Of a stretch of 64,000 bases of DNA, positions 45,126-55,992 are shown one piece after another (the stretch's first letter is position 1; each line of letters begins with the position of its first letter). Origin of the DNA: Sweltsa coloradensis (lineage: Eukaryota; Arthropoda; Insecta; Plecoptera; Chloroperlidae); contig JAMZAV010001300.1 in NCBI GenBank assembly GCA_024449915.1, positions 62,001-126,000 of the forward strand. The letters are read 5' to 3'. Position numbers and translations under genes: made by a program. Below the pieces are notes generated by a model. That model was not told where the DNA came from. It made no database searches and was given only the letters and a program-made list of their open reading frames with translations.

Positions 45126-47859
45126 TCCGCGCTGCTCTCGCGTTGCTATGGCGAGCACGCCGGCGTCGCCAGAGAGCGAGCACGTGGCGCCACCGGCGTC
45201 GCGACGGCAGAACGGCGAACTATACACTCATTCAAACTCCTTTACGACGCCTCGTGTAGAATGTCATTACTGGTGTTATCATAGAGAATTACGATCAGTT
45301 GATGTAATTAGATAAATACGGGTTTATGTGTACGTTTATGTTTCACGGTATTTTTTTCTGGTACCATGTTTAGTTTGAGTTTAGTTTAGCCTTGTTTTGT
45401 TATGTTTTATAGCACAATGTAAAATGGTCCATGGCTGTATTTGTGTCTAATAAATAAATATTTAAATTTCCGTGAAAAAAGTACAGATTTTACTAGTTCT
45501 CTAACGACCGAGACAAATGGATTGATGAGGGACACTGAATCGGAACTTTGCGCCCGTTCAATTTTAGCTGTCCGAAGGTATTACCCGAGTATTTACGGCA
45601 ATCGGCAGCAATTTACCCCAAGTTATAATCCTTCAAACCATTATTAAAATAGAGGCGACTTTGTATCTTCTTAGGTCCAACAAAGATTGCTGCAAAATAC
45701 AATTTTGAGGAGTGTATTATGTAAGTATTTATTTATTTTATGAATTGGCTACTACAGCATTTACCTTCATTTTAGAGTAACCAGTGATCAGTGAAGTATG
45801 ATGATGTTGAAGAAAAAGGAAGGAGTGGAAACCCGGTACCGGCACGTAGCCTACTCCTTTCGAAAAGTACCAAGGGGACCAACGGGATAGCGTCCTTTCC
45901 AAAAGGACGGTGTAACCTTGGCATTCACAAAGGTTCCTCCACTTGCTCGGACGGCCGAGCATACGTCAAGGAGAACGAAGCCGTTACACTAGCACCTATG
46001 TGAAACTCTGTTTTCTGTTCATAACGTTTGATACACGTTTTTTTGTCAGACGTTAAAAATATAAAGTTTGTACCAGTCGACTAAGATTAAATAAGGTGAT
46101 AAACAGTAAATAAATTTATTGAGCCTATTCGTGAAATAATGCTATTCGAGAGGATGGCAGGTGATATCACATGACAATCACTGAAACCAACAGGTGGGAT
46201 GTTGCGGGTGGGCGCTCTATTCTCCGTTTCAGTGCGAGGTGGCATTAAATTGATGGCCCTCAACTTTTCTTACCCCTAATAGCTCAGATCTCCCGGTCTA
46301 TTGTACGCCGAGTTATGAATGGCATGCATACCCTGACCGGCAGCGTCCTTTGCTCCGGCTGGCCGGCTCGCGACGCGTTATCTTACCTTTTGATCTAAAC
46401 GTCTTGTCAATAAAATATCAACTAGAAAAAATGTTAATTTTTCGGTAATTTTAATAAAATTTGTTTACTATGATGACAAGTTGTGAATTAAGTAAATACT
46501 CTTTTTTAAATTTCGGTTTTATGATGAAAACTACGAGAGTTGGGACCGAATGAAATTGCTATGCTCGTTGTGATATTCATATGCCTACTGATTAACCATT
46601 AATTAATTATCATGATTGATGATGATTTAAAATAATATATATGCCAAGGACCGTTTGTTTTTGGTTTTGTTGCTAATAAACACGTATCAATGGGTTTTTA
46701 CACTGATCAATAACAGCATTGAGTTTACTAAAACTCAATTCATTCATTCAAACGACAATTATTATTCTTTGTAAACAAGGGCCTTTGTGCGATATGGTGC
46801 AATGGTTCTTTATTTCATCAGTAGGGAAACACTCCCGTCTGTGTATAACTGATTACATGTAATGTGCTGCTAACATAAGGTATGTTAAATATACTAATAT
46901 GGTAATTAGTAATTACTAATTATAATGGAGGCATCGTAACATTCGAAAACGTGTGCCCTACCGGGTCACCGGGAATCGAACCCGTGTAGGCTTACGTACA
47001 TAGGCCCTCACTCCACTTGTCTACCGACTTGCATTTAACAAAAGGCTAATTTCAAAGGAGACAGGTACAATTATCTCCTTCTGTCGATTATAAGTTTAAC
47101 TGATCTTACATCAGTCAGACTCAGCCATCGTCTTCAGGGCTGTACAATACCTCCCCTACAAACCGGTTTTTATGCCGACCGCCAGTGCCAGCTCGGAATG
47201 AAACGGAGAATAGCTAACCGGGATCTAATCCATGTCGGGTAGGATTTTGAAATTGCTGGTTTGTATTATATTATCAACTCTTCCTCCGGGAGTATTTTCC
47301 GAACAACTAAATGGAGAAACGATTAGAACTTACGAAGTACGTGCAAATTCATGTTCACTCGGCCAACTGACACCACAGTTGTTTACAATTTTGGGTAGTT
47401 GACAAGAAAGCGGAAACATAGGGCTCAACAGTAACACTTTTCAATAAATTAATTTTAAATAGACCTAATTTAAAAAAAAAAATGATTTTCAGTTTTTTTA
47501 TTTTCTTTAAAAGTTTAAAATTGACCACATTCGTGGATTGATCCTGTTTGATAAACATAAAATATTGAAAATATTCGACTGTAGCTGTCCATGCTTTAAT
47601 GACAACTATTTAAAGTTTCATATTTAACCTGGCTGAGCGAATAGCTAAGTGCCGCCTGCCAAATGGGTCTAATTTCCTCTTAATGTTCAACGTACTACTT
47701 TCCGGTTAGGACATAAAACCAATTTTAGAATGCTTCAAAAAGCTACTGTTGGATTAGTTTTCTTATCTTTGTCGCCGAATTTTGTTTGTCACAAATATAA
47801 TATAAACTACGCCTCGACTCTTAAACGGGCTATTATCATTAAAAAATTTTTTTACCACA
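45126..47859. other. Upstream flank of the RASL11-like gene, no gene recognised
   Basis: CpG-rich to about 45240, then AT-rich. A GC-richer patch at 45820-46000 is open in both directions but unrecognised. At 46212-46243 and 47184-47214 an imperfect inverted repeat around TATTCTCCGTTTCA encloses a tRNA-like SINE. One AACCGGTT lies at 47161-47168. Confidence 0.4.
46920..47035 (-). mobile_element. tRNA-derived SINE-like sequence (not family S)
   Basis: On the minus strand a box A-like TAGACAAGTGGAG (plus 47011-47023) is followed after about 30 bp by box B GGGTTCGATTCCC (plus 46971-46983). The spacing fits a polymerase III promoter. No acceptor stem closes, so it is not a working tRNA gene. Confidence 0.55.
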
Positions 47860-48115
47860 TAATTCATGCGGATTATCCTCTAGAGGGGTTGTACTGGGAC
47901 ACAGCTAAACAAGAAAATACCAAATTTACGAGTTTGTATCGTCCACCAATCAATTAAGTCGGTAGCATCCACGTTTTTAAAAGCGTGTGACACACGGGAG
48001 AGTTTCCTTTGCACAAATTCTCCCAAGAGATTTGAAAAACACGGGGAAAGAAAATCTCCTCGGGAGAATATAAATTTTCACGTTTTAATTCACCAACTAG
48101 AATGCTAATACCGTT
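47860..48115 (+). repeat. Dispersed repeat T, copy 2
   Basis: This is the plus-strand counterpart of 38880-39155, about 80 percent alike by eye. It abuts repeat U copy 2 at about 48120. Confidence 0.6.
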
Positions 48116-48119
48116 ATTT

Positions 48120-48668
48120 ATCTTGTAACTGTGATTTTACACGAATTTTTTTAAAAGTTTTTTTAATCGAGAAATTTGCGAAAATTGGCGTTTTGGGAAA
48201 TTTCTTAAATCGGCTTTAACATGCTTCTTTTTTGTTCCACATAGATTCTAGAGCTTCGAACCAATCTAAAATGGCCATTTATAACACCATGTCTTGAAAC
48301 TGCGCTCAAATATACCCTCAAACACGCAAAAATAAGCATTCCAAAATCACACTCCTTCTTGGTAATCAGCATATTTTGATCGAACCACTTTCCCAAATTA
48401 ATATAGAGGATTTACATAAAAGGCTGCCGAGTACGTCAATAATGGTCAATATTGTTTCGGATCAAAATCCTCCAAAGTGACGGAGCATAAAGATCGTCCC
48501 CATGTTATTTCTTATGGGAGATTTTTGCCAATGGGACCTAGCTCGAAAAATACCAAGTTTGACCTTTTTTTACGGGGGTCATGGTATAATGTTTCTGCTA
48601 CTTTCTAAATTCATTACTAGTTAGCCTGAATGAAATATATTTTTTGAGTTTAGCAGGTGAATACCCCT
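48120..48668 (+). repeat. Dispersed repeat U, copy 2
   Basis: Matches 5590-6135 in the same orientation, with CTTCTTGGTAATCAGCATAT and CTTATGGGAGATTTTTGCC as landmarks. No ORF. Confidence 0.6.
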
Positions 48669-49400
48669 TTAACGATAAGTTGTATCAATTAATGGCTTTT
48701 CTGTAAGTGTTACTTTACGATATTTGTTTTAAATCGAAGCACCTCACATTAAGTTAACACAACGTTCAATGACGATGAACAAATTCGAATTTACGAGTGC
48801 TTACCTCAAATCGCAACAGAATAAGATGCCCCTATCACAATTGATTCAAATTTAACGGCTTCCTCATAAACAATTGGCAAGTATTTATTGGAGAACTATA
48901 AGGATGTTGAACCTACCATTCGTATTTTAAAGTTGACATTTTCTAAACGTAAAAAATTTAACATTTCTCCTCGGCATGCTCAATGCTCACGCGTGATTGG
49001 TCACTTCCTAAGTTGACCTTGTACTTTGTCGCAATGTTTGAAGTTTGCATACTTTGTGAGTTATGTTAAATTAACCAAGTTAGAGGCAGATTGCTGGGAA
49101 CGAAAACAGTACTTTCCACAAGTCGTACGTCGCTGTAACTAAGTGGGTTGTGGTTTATGAATGTACCTTTAGTAATCACACTGTTGTGTTTTAAAACCAA
49201 ACTATTTTCTCTCGAGTGTTGCTCGCCCTTTTTAATGTTTGTTGCTTAAATGATGATAAAATGCACGTATTTAATTGCGCATATTATTAGGGATCGCATT
49301 TATCTTATATACAACACATTACCGTCTATTGGTCTGCGCGTGAGTCTCTTGCGCATGCGCTTTTCGTTGACAGCCTTCAACAACGATGGCGCAGAAAGTT
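48669..49400. other. Spacer, no gene recognised
   Basis: AT-rich with no exon or RNA signal. Confidence 0.4.
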
Positions 49401-49404
49401 TGTT

Positions 49405-49560
49405 GGTTATGGGGGTTATGGGGGGGGGGGGAGAGGTACCCCCTAAAAAGTTTGAATTTTCATGTGCCAGTTACCTCTACCAATAATGAAAACTGGGATT
49501 CGCGAGGAACCACAGAAAATTTTAAAACCCATGTGCCCGGCACCTCCACCAAAAAAAAAA
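49405..49560 (+). repeat. Family R tandem pair
   Basis: TTTTCATGTGCCAGTTACCT and CTACC at about 49455-49480 are repeated about 65 bp on as AAAACCCATGTGCCCGGCAC and CTCCACC. A poly-G run at 49421-49432 and an A-run at 49551-49561 flank the pair. The same motif appears in reverse at 2140-2340 and in the same orientation at 37.1 kb. Confidence 0.5.
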
Positions 49561-49731
49561 ACGGCTTGAACCGTCAAGGAGTAATAACACTGTACGCTTC
49601 CTATTTTGGTTCCTCACGTCCCCGTGTTTGTTTATACAGTTTTGCTTCTTTACAATTTTGGATTTACGAGAGTTCTTTGAATTCTTACACCACATGGTTT
49701 CGAAAATACCTACAAATATAAAATCACTTTA

Positions 49732-51111
49732 TAGGCTAAGCAACGTAAGGATTTTTTTCGAAAAAATTCCGGGCAAGCTGAATTTTTGCACAGACTTTCC
49801 AGAAAGTGTCCTTATCAAAGAGTAAAAAGACCTCAAAAATTTCGTTGGATCGTTAGCTGTCATCTTGTAAAATGTCGGCACAAAAATGGTCGTTTTCGCA
49901 TATCTAAAAAATGGCGGAAGATAGACGAAAAGTTTCAACGGCAAAAATATTTCATTTAGTTTGCTACAAAAATAGTTCCTAGCATATTTTCGGTAGAGAC
50001 AACGGTTACGTCAGAAAATCATGGTTAAAAGTGTTGCTTATGGGAGCACCAGCAGATTTCCTCATTTTCGCGACCATGGCCCATGTATGAAACAATGCCC
50101 GATAAATCCGTAAGATAGCGATGTATACACAAATGGACTTTTGTACGGTGTTCATAAAAGTTTTCATTTGTATTTAAAAAAACAGGTCTTCGAAATCAAA
50201 TTTTGCATTTACCCGGAAATTCGGTTTTTTTATTGTTGGTGTTTCTAAAAAATGCCATATCATTTGACTGTCCATTATTAAATATGTACATCCAGTGACT
50301 TAAATAACCATCCGATTACAGTTTAAGTTTTAATCCAATATGGCTGGTAATTCCTATCCACAATATCAAAGTGAATAATGTAACAAAAAGAGTGTAACAG
50401 CAGCACGAAAATAGTATTCATATTGTAAATATTAGGAATAATAACACATATTGGACTAAAACTTTAGTCGTAATCAGACCATAATTTAATTCATTTTAAT
50501 GTGCGTAGAAATAATTTTTCTTCAAATGCAATTTAGTGCTTAATAATGGAAAGACAAATATGGCTTTTTTTTCAGAAATACCACAACAATGAAAAAACAA
50601 AATTCCGGGTAAATGCAAAATTTGATTTCCGAGACTTTTTTTTTAAATTACTAATGAAAGCTTTCGTGAACACCGTATAAAAGTTATTTTGTGTTTAAAT
50701 CTATTTTTACGGATTTATCGGGCATTGTTTGATCACGCCAGTTACTATTCTAAGTCCATGGTTTGATACTGCAGGGGCGCGAAAATGAGGAAATCGGATG
50801 GTACTCCAATAAACAACATATAAACCATGATATTCGGACGTAACCGTTGCTCTACCAAAAATTTGGTAGCAAATAATAAGGGGAGTATTTTTGCCGTCGA
50901 AACTTAGTCTATCATCCGCCATTTTGAAGATATACGAAAACTACCACTTTTGTGCAGACATTTTCCAAGATGGCGGCCAACGTTCCAGCCCGATTTTCGA
51001 GGACTTTTTTCCCTTTATCAAGGACACTTTCTGGAAGGTCTCTGCAAAAATTCAGCCTGCCCGGATTTTGTTCCCTAAATCATCTCAAATGGTCCTTCGT
51101 TGACTTGGCCT
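49732..51111. mobile_element. 1.38-kb foldback element
   Basis: The left arm (about 49732-50390) and right arm (about 50400-51111) are imperfect reverse complements along almost the whole length. Paired landmarks are AATTCCGGGCAAGCTGAATT with AATTCAGCCTGCCCGGATTT, ATGCCCGATAAATCCGTAA with TTACGGATTTATCGGGCAT, and GCATTTACCCGGAA with TTCCGGGTAAATGC. Little or no loop is left. No ORF longer than about 110 codons is present and none is recognised. It could be a foldback transposon or an old inverted duplication. Confidence 0.85.
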
Positions 51112-51472
51112 ATGATAATAAATAATTTCACGATTTCTCCCTCATGACGTAACCATGGCTGCGCCGCTGAGCCCTCTTCTTGAATGGTACTTGATATCTC
51201 ATTTGTAGGCCTATCCAGCTTAATAAGCGGACGCTGTGAAGTAGCCACTTCTCAACGTGTTCGCCCCCGCACCGGAGGATCTACACTTCACGCACAACGT
51301 CCACTGAGACGCTTCCTTAGACGTGAGCCGCGTTCATAGGCTGACCACATTAGCAGGAAACAAGGCCTCCTCAACAGAAACGCCTAGACAATTGTATTTT
51401 AAAGTGTCAATCTGTATGGAGATTTAGACCAGCCATCAACAGAGACAATATTAATTAATAATGGAATAGAAT
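51112..51472. other. Spacer, no gene recognised
   Basis: A GC-richer patch at 51150-51370 contains one TAGGCCTA (51206-51213); no frame or RNA fold is supported. Confidence 0.35.
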
Positions 51473-51674
51473 TTTTCGTGGGAAGTCTATCCAGGGTGCA
51501 ATTCATGCCCCTCTTCAGGTGTCTTACTAATTATTTTGGGCTTAGGATAATTGTGAAGGGATCTCCAAAGGCTGATTAAGAGGAATCAATCCTTTGCATA
51601 CACATTAACGACAGAGGAAAACATTAGAAAAACCTTTCAGTAAGGATTGCCGGTCACGACGGGATTTGAACCCA
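51473..51674 (-). mobile_element. SINE family S, copy S2 (5'-truncated)
   Basis: The 3' body (GTGGGAAGTCTATCCAGGGT to GACGGGATTTGAACCC) is present; box B survives at its left edge but the anticodon-side sequence and box A are missing, as in a 5'-truncated retroposed copy. Confidence 0.75.
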
Positions 51675-52480
51675 TTCTTGGTAGATTACAGTATATTCTA
51701 ACAAGCGTGTTTCATAAAACGCTATAGAAGTGCAACGAATTATGTGTAATTCGCTTGAATTGCTCGAATTCTCATAATTTTGCTCCAATTAAGACCTCAT
51801 AGCATCATTAATTTGTCATGGTGTAAATGAGATGAATGAGTGTGCAATATTGGTATAAATCTGTGGATCATGTCTCATATCATCTATTTTATCGGTCTCA
51901 ACAAAATAAGTGTCGATACTTCTGACGTTGTCTTTAAAGTGCCAAAAATTTATCGTTTATTTATAGTGATTGATAAATTATGCTCAAGATATAAAACTAC
52001 GACCTACTTAGTTTAGGACAAGGTAACCTCGGTAAATTGAAATTTGAAATAACCGTACGTTGCTGTGAATTTAAAACTTTTTAAGCGGGGATCATAAAAC
52101 ATTTTCATCGATTATTGTTATAAGTAACGATCTCCTCCGCAAATAATCGATGGCGAAAATAACTCCGAAATGTTTATGCAGAGTTTTACTTTAATTCGTT
52201 ACTTCACCTTCTTCTTCCAATCACTCCGAGTGTCCTCAGCTTACGCTTCTCAAGGCCGGTGTACACACTTTTCTAAGAGCTAAATTTAAGGTTTGATGGA
52301 GTTAAAACAATTATGTAGGCCTACTAGCAAGATGGCGTTCAGAAGATTTCCTTAGATTTGTGGTCCACGGTCTAAGGTTAAGAAGTAAAAATATTTTATT
52401 TCGTTAGCTCTAAGACACAAAAAAGGTAAGAAAAGTAAGAAACTAACTTAATAGAATCTATAGACCATACACCTTAGGAA
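51675..52480. other. AT-rich spacer, no gene recognised
   Basis: No exon or RNA gene is seen; a TAGGCCTA lies at 52316-52323. Confidence 0.4.
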
Positions 52481-52509
52481 TGTATATAGCCCGACCTTAA
52501 AGTAGCAGT

Positions 52510-52640
52510 CGTTTGGACAACAAACCAAAGTTACATAGTCAAAACCGGTTTTAATCGCTCAAACTCGGACAACGAACCAAAGTAACATTGTCAAAACCAG
52601 TTTTAAACGGCAAACTGGTTCGTTGTCCGCGCAACCGCTA
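52510..52640. repeat. 54-bp tandem pair with inverted end
   Basis: GGACAACAAACCAAAGTTAC and GGACAACGAACCAAAGTAAC start two direct units of about 54 bp, each with TCAAAACCGG/AGTTTTAA. The right end CTGGTTCGTTGTCCG is the reverse complement of the unit start, so the block can also fold back. AACCGGTT at 52543-52550 lies inside. Confidence 0.65.
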
Positions 52641-55300
52641 CCTTAGGGATGTTGGGTGTTACTACGAGCACAACATCACTTGGTGTTGGGTGAGCAGCTG
52701 CCGTCAGCGCCACGCGTCTCGTGGTGGCAGTCAACGAACAAGACACACCTGGCGCTGCAAACACAGGAAGCTTGCGGTGAAACAATAGTCAGGTTTCTTC
52801 GGAACACATTCCCACAAATAAACTACTATACTTCGGTGAATCGGAATTCATGAATCTTCACGTTATCTCTTGGCTTCGGGGAATATTTGACACTAATTCC
52901 AGGACCAATGTTTAACATATAATTTTCAATCTTGTGTTGTTCTGACGATTGTCAGTGCGCTCGATTGTGCAACTAGATTCAGATCTTACATTTAATTTAA
53001 TTTTGACTTATATATTATGTATAGTATAGCATGTAATAAATACTATAAAGGAAATTTGTTATTGGAAAATGCCAATCTTTGATTAAGTTAAAATTCGTAC
53101 TTTATGTACTGCTTGTACCTCTGTCATTTGACCTGTATTAAAATGTAGTTGGTAGGTTTAATGAGTAAACTATAATTAAAATGACAAATTAGTAGTTTCG
53201 ATGTAATGAATGAGAATATTAATTGTCATGCAATACTGAATGTGGCAGTATGACACCATAAGTTTATTCCTCTTTGGTTTATTTTATTAGATTACATGGG
53301 TTTTACTGTGTCCAAGTAAAGTATTATGTGTACATTTTGGCAAGGATTATCATTGCCTCGCGAATGTGATGTTTGTTTATATTTACATAAAATTTATGTT
53401 ATGTCGCTTACTCAATATCTAATCAAATCCAAAAATGAGATACATATTATTGTTTAGTTGATGAATACATTTTTTTTTAAATTCAAAAGATCTATTTGAA
53501 GTTTACTATGTACGGTTTTAATTTTTTTTGTTTTATTTATCTACTTCTGTGAAATTACTGTCCACAGCGTCTGGCCGATCATCATTTAACAAATCATCGG
53601 CAAGGTTTTACGATCTAAGTGTTTTCTTCTTTTAATTGGAGCTGTGACCTATTTTCATCGCATAACGTTCTTCGTAACTACAAATGAAACAAACAAACAA
53701 ACAAAATATTCCTCTTTCAGTAGAGTTAAAATAAACAATTGTGGCAGTCTGAGAGTCGAAAGCTTGTGACACCAAATGGATGGTAGAGAATGCCCGACAA
53801 AAAATTATGAAATTATTTGGCGTGAATCGATGCCAGCACCGTCAAACAAACAAGTCGGTATCAACTGTGCCAAGGGCATCGGGGATCCCAAATATGATCC
53901 ATATTCATTGGTGTCTATTGAAATAATAAATTCATAAGTTTTCGTCAAGCTTCAAAACAAACAACGCACACGAATGTAATTTATGTTAAAATCAGTTTTG
54001 TTTACCGAGGGGACTGGCGCGATGCTTTATTTATTCTGGTGATACCCGTGGGAAAATACTGCGCGTGGAATTGCGTTTTGAAATCACAATATTATTGCGT
54101 TTCTTTTAAATCGACCGATCAAATACTGCTGCGTGCAATGTAGCTGTTGGGTAGGGTTATGTCCAGTTGCGCTTCTGCAGGAGTGTCACGTGGCATATCA
54201 TATCATACACCTTTTTGTCAATAATTTATATAACCACTCATTTTATTCAAATAAACTTTTCTAAACTTTCACTGGGGTAACGACTGATTATTTTCATTGG
54301 TGGTTACAGCTTATTTTATGGTAATAATTCACAAACATTAATACATACATGAAGTTATTCTCGTTATCATTCGTACTCCTGACGAAGACAAGACGAAGAA
54401 TTTATTTTCTCATTTTCATTCTTCTCGTTTACACCAGCTTCAAAGACGACGAGATTTCATAAAAGAGGCCTACTTGTTTTTTCTTCATTTATATACTATT
54501 CACTTATAGAAAATAAATTACCACATATATGGTTATAAGAACCAAATCCTATCTAAATTTGAGGTGAACAACTGTTAGGGTGGTTCTTTACGTATAAAAA
54601 GGTTGCTGCCACCACTCAAGGTTGTTTATGGTTCATCTTGAGTAAAGACCTCGACTGTGCTAACCACTAACTTATTGTGAATAGCTGACAGCGAGCGGAC
54701 GGTTCGGAGGGAGATAGGATCTTGAACCACTCCACTTGGTTGTTCAGTTGATAAAACTCCGAGAACATTTTGATTAAAAATAGAGAGTACATAGAATCTT
54801 TTACACTCATTAGTATTGTTGCACAATTATATTTATTATATGTACCTTTGCGTTTAAAATAGTTAAAATTATAATAATTTAATTTAGTCTCTATAGCATT
54901 GAACGTTCTCAACACATAAAAGTAACCGCTATGAGTTGACTACCATGTGTTGAGGTCTAGGTCCCGATAAAGGGTAATGCTCCAAACGAGAGGCATTTTT
55001 CCAAATATTGAACATCTATATGGTAATCAGCGTAGTGATTGACCAGTGTATGCAGAATGAACTCCTCCTCTGACAACACTGTCCGTTTAAATGCAAATTA
55101 TCCCTAAACTACAGTTGCAACTAGAAGCTAGATAACAGCAGTTAGCTCCTATCTTAATTGTGGAAAATACATTAATGTGTGTCTGCTTCTTTAGTTTAAG
55201 TGAAAGAAAATACCTTGTTGACGTATTCGAAATAATGGCCTTGTTGACATATTTGAAATTATAGCCAATTGTTGTTCCAACAGAATATTGAGATATCTAA
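52641..55300. other. Spacer, no gene recognised
   Basis: A GC-richer patch at 52640-52790 is open in both directions without recognisable protein. The rest is AT-rich; an AAAC microsatellite lies at about 53690-53705. Confidence 0.4.
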
Positions 55301-55310
55301 TGAACTGGTC

Positions 55311-55353
55311 GAATGTTCCAGAAGGTTCTAGGAGCTCCTAGAAGGTTCTGGAA
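55311..55353 (+). promoter_or_regulatory. Heat-shock-element-like array of nine 5-bp units
   Basis: GAA and TTC alternate every 5 bp in phase: GAA 55311, TTC 55316, GAA 55321, TTC 55326, then GGA 55331 and TCC 55336 (one mismatch each), GAA 55341, TTC 55346, GAA 55351. Trimeric HSF binds three or more such units. The mid-part TAGGAGCTCCTA is palindromic. No TATA box or heat-shock gene is visible nearby. Confidence 0.6.
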
Positions 55354-55875
55354 GCGGGAGGTGTGACATCAGATGTTTTGGTTGATTAATGAAAATTGAA
55401 CTCTTGAGTTGAATTGTGTTATTTGTGTCTCGAAATACCATGAAGAATGTAAATAGAAATGGATTGCCAATGTTAAATGCGTCAGCGTCCTACAACACAA
55501 CGAGCAAGATATTTGCATCAATAAAACCAAAAAACAATACTAACATCTACTGGAAATTACTAGGTATATATCGTTATTTAAAAGTTAATAGAATGATGGA
55601 GATAGGAGGTATTTCACGATGTGTTTTCAATTTTATTTAGGTGCTTATTAATTTGTCTTTGTCGTTTACCTAAAATGGAGATAGAAGGTATTGGTTCTTA
55701 ACCATACGTATCATAAATGTTTCATGCGGTATATCTTATAAAATATACATGCATGTATTTTATTGATATCGATAAGAAAATAATATGTAATTCTGATTTA
55801 AATAATTCAATGACTCAATAATATTATGTGTATTTCTCGATTTGGTTACTCGGGAAACACCCCCGTAGGTGTTTT

Positions 55876-55992
55876 TGTTATTATTTACTACAATTCAGAA
55901 ATAAAAAAAAGTCCGCCGCAATGCTGGAGACCCGTGGTTCGAATCCCGGTTGGGGCGGACTTTTTTAATTTCTGAATTGCAGTAAATAATAA
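55876..55992 (+). repeat. Hairpin enclosing a truncated tRNA-like core
   Basis: TTATTTACTACAATTCAGAA and TTCTGAATTGCAGTAAATAA form the outer stem. Inside, GTCCGCC (55911) pairs with GGCGGAC (ending 55960) like an acceptor stem, and TGGTTCGAATCCC forms a T-arm with intact box B. The D- and anticodon arms are missing, so the 50-nt core cannot be a working tRNA. Confidence 0.65.

Noticed and set aside
45791..46003. Overlapping open frames on both strands in a GC-richer patch
   Set aside because: Openness on both strands of the same patch is a composition effect; no motif supports either.
46920..47035. Possible intact tRNA gene
   Set aside because: Boxes A and B are present but acceptor and D stems do not pair, so only a SINE-like call was kept.
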